Assembly: GCA_910586435.1 (NCBI GenBank)
Contig: CAJUGT010000098.1
Location: forward strand, 1-14,814
Origin: an uncultured Acetatifactor sp.
GTDB lineage: Bacteria; Bacillota; Clostridia; Lachnospirales; Lachnospiraceae
Length of the DNA: 14,814 bases
Direction: 5' to 3'
Shown here: positions 1-6,515 of the stretch, piece after piece
Layout: each line of letters opens with the position of its first letter
Position numbering within the stretch: position 1 is the stretch's first letter
The notes under the pieces: model-generated
The model's database searches: none
What the model was told of the DNA's origin: nothing
What the model saw: the letters and a program-made list of their open reading frames with translations, nothing else
Made by a program: the position numbers and the translations under genes

Positions 1-49
1 ATTCAACAGCGGGTGTCTTTATTTTGTGCAATATTTGATATTTACTCAT
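1..49 (-). CDS. 5' end of an unidentified gene, coupled to hsdS and cut by the window edge
   Basis: An ATG at 49-47 overlaps the TGA stop of the upstream hsdS (ATGA arrangement) and opens a frame that stays free of stops to the window edge. The 16 visible residues read MSKYQILHKIKTPAVE. The overlap is typical of translational coupling, so the product is probably made in step with the half-length specificity subunit. I do not recognise the family from so few residues. By position it could be a second specificity half, a small accessory protein or the start of a restriction-subunit gene. The call rests only on the overlap and the open frame. Confidence 0.45.
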   Translation of the reverse strand, partial: MSKYQILHKIKTPAVE

Positions 50-567
50 TTATAGTTATCATTTATCTTCCGCTTCAGAATAATTCTTTCATTTATTATA
101 CTATATTGCTTTACAATAATATCCTGAATTGACTTAGCTGGTAACTCAATTATCATATCCATAAAAATACTCCAGGAAAAAACAATAGTAGAACTTCCCC
201 AAGCCCTAAAATTAGTCTCTCTATCCCATTCTGAACGATTAAAGTACAACCATAAATAATCCGGATTAAGTACTTCTAATGCTGATACTTTTACTTTAAA
301 TGCCAGGTTATTCCAACTCGTAATAAATGTTTTTTTCGTTTGATTATATCCCATACCAATCCTTACACCATGTGTTCTTGGATTATATACGAATGTTTTG
401 GGTTCCACTAAATAAAACTTATCAAGAGCTGTTTGACTCAAGTTGGCAATCGTAGGAATCAATCCTTTCTCAATAGTCACCCCCACAATATCATCTAATC
501 CATACTTTAAATCATTATTGTATTCCTTTACTTCTTCTATAATTTCAGAAAACTTATATACCTTCAT
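46..567 (-). CDS. hsdS: Type I restriction-modification specificity subunit, half-length (HsdS)
   Basis: HsdS chooses the DNA target of a Type I methyltransferase/restriction complex and bridges two HsdM copies. The start at 567 (MKVYKFSEI) is chosen because GAGGTG lies 5 bases upstream; an in-frame TTG-type start 7 codons earlier has no such site. The 173-residue product holds one target-recognition domain, ending in the family pattern GSS-x3-FSW followed by IELP, and then the beginning of the conserved helical spacer (INERI-x-LKRKINDN). It stops where full-length HsdS would continue through the spacer into a second recognition domain; usual HsdS is roughly 400 residues. It lies 24 bases after hsdM. 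It could be a functional half-subunit acting as a dimer, or a truncated gene. The family call is firm; its functional state is not. Confidence 0.85.
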   Translation of the reverse strand: MKVYKFSEIIEEVKEYNNDLKYGLDDIVGVTIEKGLIPTIANLSQTALDKFYLVEPKTFVYNPRTHGVRIGMGYNQTKKTFITSWNNLAFKVKVSALEVLNPDYLWLYFNRSEWDRETNFRAWGSSTIVFSWSIFMDMIIELPAKSIQDIIVKQYSIINERIILKRKINDNYK

Positions 568-591
568 GTAACACCTCAGTAAACGCAAATT

Positions 592-2163
592 TTATAATTT
601 GATTTCATACCCCAACTCCTTAAACACCTCTAGCAAATCCGCTTTCGATTTCTCCTCCTCAATCAGCAGTTCCTTTAACTCCTCTTGCAGCGTTTTCATC
701 TTCGTATCAAAATCAATATTCTCATCTCTATTCACAAACTCAATATATCTGCTTGGTACAAGCGTAAAACCTTTTTCTGCCACTTCATCATGCCCCGCAG
801 AATAACAAAATTCCGGTATATTCTTATATGTATCTTCATACCCTGCCTGCTGCCAATTATGGTACGTTTCAACCACTTTTGCCCTATCCGCTTCTGTCAA
901 CTCTATATATTTCTTTTCATAAGGACTTCCTATCTGTCGCAAGTCCATAAAGAGTATTTCCTTTTCCCGATTGCGATAATGTTTCTCCACCCCATTCATA
1001 TCCACTGTACGCTCTTTTTTATTCTTATTCAGAATCCAAAGCGTTACACTGATATCCGTCGTATAAAAAAGATTCCTCGGCAATATCAAAATTGCTTCCA
1101 CCAAATCATTTTCAATCAATCTTTGTCTGATTTTCAACTCCGTTCCATCATCAGACAACGCTCCATTGGCAAGCAAAAAGCCTGCCACACCGTTTTGTGA
1201 CATTTTTGATACAATGTTTAATATCCACCCATAATTTGCATTACTTGTCGGCGGTACTTCGTACCCATTCCATCTTGCGTCATCTGTCAGTTCATCAGCG
1301 GCACGCCATTCTTTTTGATTAAACGGCGGATTTGCCATGATATAGTCCGCTTTCAAATCTTTATGCTGGTCATTTGTAAACGTGTTTGCCGCCATTTCTC
1401 CAAGATTCGCTGATATTCCGCGAATTGCCAGATTCATTTTCGCCAACTTATACGTTGTATTTGTATATTCCTGCCCATATATGGAAACTTTCTTTTTATT
1501 CCCATGATGCGCTTCAATAAACTTTATGGACTGTACAAACATACCTCCTGAACCGCAACACGGATCATATAATGTTCCATCATAAGGCTCTATCAGCTCC
1601 GCAATTAAATTGACAATCGTTTTTGGAGTATAGAATTCACCTTTCCCTTTTCCCTCTGCAATAGCAAACTTACTTAGAAAATATTCGTACATACGACCAA
1701 TAATATCGTTCTCTTTATCCTTTGTAGTGTCAATCTTATTGATTTCGTCTAACAAAGATGCCAATTTAACTGTATCAATCTGTAAGCGAGAATAATAGTT
1801 ATCTGGCAGAGCACCTTTTAAAATAGGATTCGTTTTCTCAATCGTAAAAAGCGCTGTATCTATCTTTAAAGCAATGTCATCCTGCTTGGCATTCTCCATA
1901 ATATGAGTCCATCTGCTTTCCTTCGGCAAATAGAACACATTGTCTTTTGTATAGAACGCAATATTATCCACAAATTTCTCCATACCATCTTCAATGAGTC
2001 TCGCTCTCTGAGCCTCAAATTTATCACTTGCAAACTTTAGGAAAAACAAACTTAATACTACATGCTTATATTCAGATGGTTCTACCGATCCCCGTAATTT
2101 GTCTGCGGACTTCCATAAAGCCTCCTCCATAGAAATATCTTTCATCTTTGCTTTTGTTGCCAC
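592..2163 (-). CDS. hsdM: Type I restriction-modification DNA methyltransferase subunit (HsdM)
   Basis: HsdM is the S-adenosylmethionine-dependent N6-adenine methyltransferase subunit of a Type I system and works with HsdS. I start at the GTG at 2163-2161 (VATKAK, then MEEALWKSADKLRGS), because AGGAGG lies 10 bases upstream and family homology begins there. An upstream ATG at 2247 would add 28 hydrophobic residues with no SD. In the 523-residue product, residues 15-150 match the HsdM N-terminal helical domain. FYTP falls near 177-180, the SAM-binding motif DPCCGSGG near 200-207 and the catalytic NPPF near 278-281. All expected motifs are intact and the length is normal. An extended -10 promoter lies about 110 bases upstream, and hsdS follows 24 bases downstream. 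No hsdR is in the window; it could lie beyond the left edge, or this could be a methylation-only remnant. Confidence 0.95.
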   Translation of the reverse strand: MATKAKMKDISMEEALWKSADKLRGSVEPSEYKHVVLSLFFLKFASDKFEAQRARLIEDGMEKFVDNIAFYTKDNVFYLPKESRWTHIMENAKQDDIALKIDTALFTIEKTNPILKGALPDNYYSRLQIDTVKLASLLDEINKIDTTKDKENDIIGRMYEYFLSKFAIAEGKGKGEFYTPKTIVNLIAELIEPYDGTLYDPCCGSGGMFVQSIKFIEAHHGNKKKVSIYGQEYTNTTYKLAKMNLAIRGISANLGEMAANTFTNDQHKDLKADYIMANPPFNQKEWRAADELTDDARWNGYEVPPTSNANYGWILNIVSKMSQNGVAGFLLANGALSDDGTELKIRQRLIENDLVEAILILPRNLFYTTDISVTLWILNKNKKERTVDMNGVEKHYRNREKEILFMDLRQIGSPYEKKYIELTEADRAKVVETYHNWQQAGYEDTYKNIPEFCYSAGHDEVAEKGFTLVPSRYIEFVNRDENIDFDTKMKTLQEELKELLIEEEKSKADLLEVFKELGYEIKL

Positions 2164-2281
2164 TCCTATATCCTCCTCAATCTTTTGAAAGCTCTGAAAT
2201 ATCATCAACACTATGCTAAAGCACATCATAAATTTCCTAAAACTCACTTAAATTCGACGTTTCTTTCCAAATATATTTCAC

Positions 2282-2290
2282 ATTATATCA
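2282..2290 (-). promoter_or_regulatory. Extended -10 promoter for hsdM-hsdS
   Basis: On the minus strand this reads TGATATAAT, a perfect extended -10 (TGnTATAAT). The -35 region 17 bases upstream is poor, as is common with extended -10 promoters. It would start transcription near 2275, giving a leader of about 110 bases before the hsdM GTG. Confidence 0.6.
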
Positions 2291-2640
2291 CTTTATCGTA
2301 GCATTTCCCACCATTTTTTTGTCACACCTTTACTATCTTTTTTACGCAATCCCAGACATAATACTATACCGCATCCAAAGGTAGCTTTTTTCTTAATCCA
2401 GTAGGAGAACATTCCTTTCCCTACTTGCGCGCCAGGTATCCGTCAGCTTCCGCTTACGTTTTTCTTTTGGTCGCCTATGCGCATAATAAAAGAGCATGAT
2501 CATCGCCACGCTCTATCCAACTTATAGACAGAATATTATCTTTTCCCTCACACTCTCTTCCGCTCTCGCCATAACATTATTCATTTTCTTCACCTCAAGC
2601 ATAAATAAAGATACTGTTTTTTGAATATCCCATATAGGCT
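2291..2640. other. Intergenic region without a convincing gene
   Basis: Between the hsdM promoter and the glycosyltransferase promoter I see no supported gene. On the minus strand two short frames overlap. One runs 2293-2412 (39 residues, beginning MFSYWIKKK and ending KKWWEMLR); the other runs from 2503 through a very basic stretch (KEKRKRKLTDTW) to a stop after about 36 residues. Neither has a well-spaced SD. They could be decayed coding sequence, part of a dispersed repeat, or chance. A short dyad (AGAGC at 2491-2495 with GCTCT at 2510-2514) adds little. Confidence 0.3.
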
Positions 2641-2648
2641 CCACCAGA

Positions 2649-2677
2649 TTGTAAATCATAATAGAGTGTGATATAAT
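2649..2677 (+). promoter_or_regulatory. Sigma-A promoter of the glycosyltransferase gene
   Basis: A -35 box TTGTAA (2649-2654), a 17-base spacer and a perfect TATAAT (2672-2677) are present, with an extended TG one base before the -10. Transcription would begin near 2684, about 24 bases before the ATG at 2708. It is one of the two best promoters in the window. Confidence 0.8.
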
Positions 2678-2707
2678 ATCTATACATTTCCAGGCAAAGA
2701 GGGCATT

Positions 2708-4273
2708 ATGAAAAAACTATATAACAAAATCAAAGATAACTGGTTACTACTTGTAATTCTTGGGCTGGCTTCCTGCCTGAGACTTATAGAACTGAGCTCA
2801 CATCCGGAAGGCACTTACACTGACGAAGCCTATGGCGCTTATATCGCATATGGCCTTCTGACGGAAGGCATTGACGACCGAGGCTGCCATTTTCCCATTT
2901 ATTTCATCGCTTGGGGCAGCGGTATGAATGCTCTATACCCCTACCTGGGCGTATTGTTCTTCAAACTGTTTGGTGTCAGTCTCTTAGCCTATCGACTGCC
3001 CCAGGCATTGTTTGGCATCTTAAGCATATTTGCCTTTTATATCATTGTCCGAGAACTGCTTGGCAAAAAAGCCGGGCTGTTCTTTGCCTTTGTTTTAGCT
3101 GTGAATCCCTGGCACATTATGATGTGTCGTTTTGGTTTGGAGTCCAATCTGGCGCCTTCCATATTTTTAATTGGACTTATGTTTTTGGTACTGGGGCTTC
3201 GCCGCAGAAGTTCCTGGCTGATTCCTGCTGCCCTTTTCTTTGGACTGACCTTATATTGCTATGCTGTCACATGGCTGATTCTGCCCATTTTTTTCATATT
3301 TTCCCTCCTGCTTTGCCGCAAATGGATTCCCCAAAGCAGAAACACGCTGGTATTTGTTATCATTCTGTTTCTATTGGCGCTTCCGCTGCTGATTTTTCTG
3401 GCAGTCAATTATGACCTGCTCCCTGAAATCCGAACTTCCTTTATCACCATACCGAAGCTTACCGGATTCCGCAGCGACGAATTGTCACCGGCCTACATTG
3501 CCAGTGGAGTCCTTGACTTACTGAGAATAGTAGTCCTTGACCAGGGAGACGGCAATGATACTTTATCCGGTATTTCAACCGGTTCCTATTATTATTTTAC
3601 CACTCCCTTTATGATATTCGGAATATTATATCACATTGGCACTTTAATTCGCAATTACAGACATGGCTCCAGCGACCTGACCTCGCTTTTTCTGGCATGG
3701 CTCGCAAGCGCCGCAATTGTAAGCACGGCCAACCACTACCTGACAATGATACATATCAACATGATACATATCCCCATCATTTTTTACGGCGCCTATGGAT
3801 TCTACAGTCTCTCCCAAAAGATGAAAAGCAAATTTTTCCTGGGAAGCTGTACTGCTTTTTACGCTCTTTCCCTGGCTTTTTTCCTGAGCGCCTACGCAAA
3901 AACGGAGTTCTCCCTGTTTTTTGGCGATAAACCCTACGAGGCTTTGCTTGCCGCGAAAGACATTGCCCCGGAGAATGGAAGTATCACCTTCTTTGGCACC
4001 ACCATATACAAATATCCCAATCTGCTGTGGAGAGAAAAAAGCGATATTAATAACTACATGCAAAACGCCATATACAATGATAACCCTCTTTTCGCGGAAT
4101 TGCTCCACTATGGAAATTACCATTTTATCTATGATGATATCAATCTCATTAACAATATCGTAACCGATGTATATATCTTGAGAGTTAGCCGGATGGACGA
4201 GTTCCGTATGCTTGGCTTTCAAGTCATACAGGTCAATGACTCTTACGCAGTCGCATCCTTGCCAGCGCCCTGA
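2708..4273 (+). CDS. Integral-membrane glycosyltransferase, GT39/PMT-like (GT-C fold)
   Basis: Enzymes of this family use a polyprenyl-phosphate sugar as donor and glycosylate a protein or glycan on the outer face of the membrane. The 521-residue protein starts with a TM helix (about 13-30), followed by an outside loop carrying the Asp-Glu pair (D39, E40) in TYTDEAYGAY, the expected catalytic/metal site of PMT/ArnT-like enzymes. Roughly ten more hydrophobic segments run to about residue 400, then a soluble C-terminal region of about 120 residues. The start is supported by AGAGGG 5 bases upstream and the close promoter. It is the only plus-strand gene here; its last 41 bases overlap the 3' end of the opposing 216-residue membrane protein gene. 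Donor and acceptor cannot be read from sequence. Family call firm, substrate unknown. Confidence 0.85.
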   Translation: MKKLYNKIKDNWLLLVILGLASCLRLIELSSHPEGTYTDEAYGAYIAYGLLTEGIDDRGCHFPIYFIAWGSGMNALYPYLGVLFFKLFGVSLLAYRLPQALFGILSIFAFYIIVRELLGKKAGLFFAFVLAVNPWHIMMCRFGLESNLAPSIFLIGLMFLVLGLRRRSSWLIPAALFFGLTLYCYAVTWLILPIFFIFSLLLCRKWIPQSRNTLVFVIILFLLALPLLIFLAVNYDLLPEIRTSFITIPKLTGFRSDELSPAYIASGVLDLLRIVVLDQGDGNDTLSGISTGSYYYFTTPFMIFGILYHIGTLIRNYRHGSSDLTSLFLAWLASAAIVSTANHYLTMIHINMIHIPIIFYGAYGFYSLSQKMKSKFFLGSCTAFYALSLAFFLSAYAKTEFSLFFGDKPYEALLAAKDIAPENGSITFFGTTIYKYPNLLWREKSDINNYMQNAIYNDNPLFAELLHYGNYHFIYDDINLINNIVTDVYILRVSRMDEFRMLGFQVIQVNDSYAVASLPAP

Positions 4274-4883
4274 CGGCAAAATGTTGAAATACATAAGCGC
4301 CTGAAAATATCACAAAAGCACCGGACAATCCCTCATAGGATTGGTATCCCGTCCTGAAGCGCAGGCTGCACAGGATACTGCCATCCGCAGCCTTTTTTCC
4401 ATTAAATAAGTACCCTTCCGAGTATTCCTGATACTTTGCAATATCCGCCGTACTCAGAATTGAAAACACTCCCTCTTTTCCATCGCAATCATTCACTATC
4501 TGAATTCTCAGCTCATCCCCCTGACATTTCTCCAGTCCCAGCCAAAACTCCATAAATGTCCCCTCGGGACAGGCAGCCAAAAGCAGGGGCTGTTCCACTA
4601 CCAGACTGCCCTCATGGAAAAAGCGCACCGTCAGTCTCCCCGTATCTCTTGCGGAATCTTCATAACAAATGGCAATGGCTGCGCTTTCCAGATTATCCTT
4701 CTGAAGAAAAAAAGTTTGTTCCAGGACATCCCCCGGCCCAAGCTGCCATGTCGGCCTCCCCGAAATATCGTTAATCTGCCATGTCTGATATATGGGCCGC
4801 AGCCGCATCATAAATTGTACCGCCATAAGACATATGACGCATCCCCAAAACAATATCTTCTCTATCTTTTTCATTATATCCAT
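4233..4883 (-). CDS. Membrane-anchored protein with a large extracytoplasmic domain, family unknown
   Basis: I do not recognise the family. The product (216 residues from ATG 4883, or 213 from ATG 4874, which is better spaced from AGGA) has an N-terminal hydrophobic helix (about 8-24), a polar domain of about 150 residues rich in beta-type alternation and aromatic residues, and a second hydrophobic segment near 187-204 ending in a basic tail (RMRLRKSH). This fits a protein with both ends inside and a domain outside the membrane. The presumed outer domain (LGPGDVLEQTFFLQKDNL onward) resembles a carbohydrate-binding-like sandwich in character only. Its 3' end overlaps the convergent glycosyltransferase gene by 41 bases. 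It follows the 248-residue gene after 84 bases on the same strand, and its SD lies in an inverted repeat. Confidence 0.7.
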   Translation of the reverse strand: MDIMKKIEKILFWGCVICLMAVQFMMRLRPIYQTWQINDISGRPTWQLGPGDVLEQTFFLQKDNLESAAIAICYEDSARDTGRLTVRFFHEGSLVVEQPLLLAACPEGTFMEFWLGLEKCQGDELRIQIVNDCDGKEGVFSILSTADIAKYQEYSEGYLFNGKKAADGSILCSLRFRTGYQSYEGLSGAFVIFSGAYVFQHFAVRALARMRLRKSH

Positions 4884-4887
4884 TCCT

Positions 4888-4924
4888 GTTCCGACACAAT
4901 TTTCGCCACACCAACGTTCGGAAC
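4888..4924 (-). promoter_or_regulatory. Inverted repeat covering the ribosome binding site of the 216-residue membrane protein gene
   Basis: The arms GTTCCGA (4888-4894) and TCGGAAC (4918-4924) are perfect 7-base complements around a 23-base loop. In the minus-strand RNA the downstream arm runs into GGAACAGGA, the ribosome binding site of the next gene, so folding could hide part of it. There is no U tract, so it is not an intrinsic terminator. Confidence 0.4.
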
Positions 4925-4967
4925 TCCTTTTGCGACAGAATCAAAGCGCAGCTTAATACATCTCACA

Positions 4968-5714
4968 CTATTTGCGTGTGGACAATTTGCTGTAACTGCC
5001 ATTCTTGTCATAGGAATCTAACAGATAACTGTCCTCCACCTGGGCACAATGAATCTCTACCCTATCCCTGCCGGGTTTGACCGTTTTTCGTGGTTCCTCT
5101 TTGGTCTGTTGCTGCTTGGCCTGAAAAAAACCTCCTGTTTGGAAGTTCAAAAATTTCCCTGGCAGATGCCCGGACAACTGACCAGCTACATCTTTAAATT
5201 TTACCCGCATCTTTTGCCAGATAGTTTCCTGTGCCTTATCGAACTCCTCCACTGTGGCAAAAGGAAGATTTTCATGTGCTGTCTGATTTATCACCCCTGT
5301 GGCGGCAGCCGCTATTTGAGAGGTAAGAGGTACATTGGCTTCTTCCGGCTGCCCATCACCCTCTTTTCTTCCTTCCCTTCCAAAAGCGTTTGCGCCATCT
5401 TCCCCGTAACTCTGCGCCATCACTTGGGGATTGCCCGTCTTCTCCCCTGCTTCACCGAAATTTACCGTGTCGGTCCCGCCCCAGAAGTTTTGCAGCATAC
5501 GTTTCCCCTTCCCAAACGCTCTGTCCATCCAGGCGGAAAGAGAAAACTGCGCTTCCTGCTTCAGTTCTGCCTGCTGAAGTTGTGCAGCCACATCGGCAGC
5601 CGAAGAAGCAAGGCCTCCGGCTATGTCACCCTGTCTTTGGGAATGGCTATGACCGCAATGAGTCACCTGATGCATGGCTGCGTTATGCTCTCCTCCAATT
5701 CCTCCAAGCTGCAT
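4968..5714 (-). CDS. Uncharacterised soluble protein, 248 residues
   Basis: I do not recognise this family. The start at 5714 is well supported: AGGAGG lies 5-6 bases upstream of the ATG. The N-terminus is Gly/His rich (GGIGGEHN, then HCGHSHSQ). A helical Gln/Ala segment follows (about 36-62, AAQLQQAELKQEAQF), then a short aromatic motif (LSAWMDRAFGKGKRMLQNFWGG, about 58-80), a low-complexity Gly/Glu linker (about 85-125), a helical segment (about 150-180, VEEFDKAQETIWQKM) and a polar tail ending DSYLLDSYDKNGSYSKLS. No signal peptide or TM helix is visible. A stop-free plus-strand frame exists over the same bases but has no SD and poor composition. It lies 27 bases after the 45-residue cysteine peptide and before the 216-residue membrane protein gene, so the three may share a transcript. 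Confidence 0.7.
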   Translation of the reverse strand: MQLGGIGGEHNAAMHQVTHCGHSHSQRQGDIAGGLASSAADVAAQLQQAELKQEAQFSLSAWMDRAFGKGKRMLQNFWGGTDTVNFGEAGEKTGNPQVMAQSYGEDGANAFGREGRKEGDGQPEEANVPLTSQIAAAATGVINQTAHENLPFATVEEFDKAQETIWQKMRVKFKDVAGQLSGHLPGKFLNFQTGGFFQAKQQQTKEEPRKTVKPGRDRVEIHCAQVEDSYLLDSYDKNGSYSKLSTRK

Positions 5715-5741
5715 TGCTGCCTCCTATTCCAGTTCCTGCAA

Positions 5742-5879
5742 TCAGGAACTTGTTCTGGTCCCTGCGTTTTGATGCCCGTCCCCATTTATTTCAACCAATT
5801 GCAATGGTTCTATTTCAGGAGCCTCTTCGCAAAATCCGCATGTTCTATATATAATATATTTCGGTTTGAAAGGGCTCAT
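5742..5879 (-). CDS. Small cysteine peptide, 45 residues
   Basis: This short frame starts with ATG at 5879 and ends with TGA at 5742. The product begins MSPFKPKYIIYRTCGFCEE, carries a C-G-F-C pair at residues 14-17, and has an acidic to neutral middle (APEIEPLQLVEINGDGHQ). AAGGA abuts the ATG, which is closer than ideal. It lies 27 bases upstream of the 248-residue gene and in the same reading frame, separated from it by TGA and TAG. So it could be an independent metal-binding or redox peptide gene, or the broken 5' part of a longer ancestral gene. The strong SD of the next gene favours separate translation. Function unknown. Confidence 0.45.
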   Translation of the reverse strand: MSPFKPKYIIYRTCGFCEEAPEIEPLQLVEINGDGHQNAGTRTSS

Positions 5880-6086
5880 TCCTTATGAATCCGTCTTGTT
5901 TTTATTCAACATCATTTTAATACTTTAAATATAATTTTCTTCTCTGCATAGTCCTCTTATACCGTCTGCGGCATTTTCACCAAAACGGTTTGTAATAACA
6001 TTTCGCTTCCCACTCGTTAATAAGAACTTAGCAAAGACATGTCATTACCCTCTTATAACAGCAATATTATTAACAATAATACAATA
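5880..6086. other. Intergenic region with a weak promoter candidate
   Basis: The region separates the VanZ-like gene from the small cysteine peptide gene. A possible minus-strand promoter is TTGGTG (5978-5983), a 16-base spacer and TATAAG (5956-5961), about 75 bases before the peptide ATG; the match is moderate. An AT-only dyad near 6064-6080 follows the VanZ-like coding region but lacks GC pairs or a clear U tract, so I do not call a terminator. No gene is seen. Confidence 0.3.
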
Positions 6087-6515
6087 TCACTTCAACGCAG
6101 GTATGATAATCTCATCTTCCTTTCCATTAATAATGCACTGAAAACGATAATTCGGCTGATAATACCCTTTTGAATCTATACAATATACAATGGAACACGA
6201 TTCAATTTGGATTGTTAAATTTTCATGTCCTAAGTATTGAAATTCTCCATCTACAAGCTTTTGATATGCTTCCTGCTCGCTTATAGCATCAAATTCCTTG
6301 TAAAATGACGCACTCAAAACTTGATTCGTCAACTGGCCTATGCCATATTTGCCATAATACTGGCATTCTATTGCTCCATCCAGTAAACCACGATCCGATT
6401 CTACCATGTCAACAGTAAATTTATAAATCCCGGAACCCGTTTCTGCAAATTTTGAATCATCTGGTATTTCTATACCTAACTTATTAACCGCTTCCCTGAT
6501 CACATCCTCAGTTAC
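6087..6515 (-). CDS. C-terminal part of the VanZ-like protein, displaced by one frame
   Basis: This frame continues the coding sense of the VanZ-like gene after its TGA. Reading from the GTA at 6515 gives 142 residues (VTEDVIREAVNKLGIEI to IIIPALK). They are hydrophilic with beta-type alternation (TIQIESCSIVYCI, NYRFQCII), fitting the outer C-terminal domain begun in the upstream frame. The only start codon further upstream is a TTG at 6566 inside the VanZ-like gene without an SD; a GTG at 6503 is the next possibility, with a poorly spaced SD-like sequence. Removing one G from the G6 tract at 6515-6520 would join both parts into one protein of 469 residues. I therefore see it as the second half of a broken, phase-variable or recoded gene rather than an independent gene. 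Confidence 0.65.
   Translation of the reverse strand, partial: VTEDVIREAVNKLGIEIPDDSKFAETGSGIYKFTVDMVESDRGLLDGAIECQYYGKYGIGQLTNQVLSASFYKEFDAISEQEAYQKLVDGEFQYLGHENLTIQIESCSIVYCIDSKGYYQPNYRFQCIINGKEDEIIIPALK

Noticed and set aside
685..1200. A 171-codon plus-strand frame inside hsdM
   Set aside because: Antisense shadow of a complete HsdM with intact motifs.
2164..2247. Upstream ATG of hsdM at 2247 giving a hydrophobic N-terminal extension
   Set aside because: The GTG at 2163 has AGGAGG 10 bases upstream and starts where family homology starts; a cytoplasmic methyltransferase should not have a signal-like leader.
3644..4294. A 216-codon minus-strand frame opposite the glycosyltransferase gene
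   Set aside because: The plus strand codes a clear membrane enzyme with its own promoter; the reverse frame shows no SD or domain.
5049..5888. A 279-codon plus-strand frame opposite the 248-residue gene
   Set aside because: No SD at its start, and its sequence is rich in Cys, Ser and Pro as expected from an antisense reading. The minus-strand gene has an excellent SD and a sensible composition.
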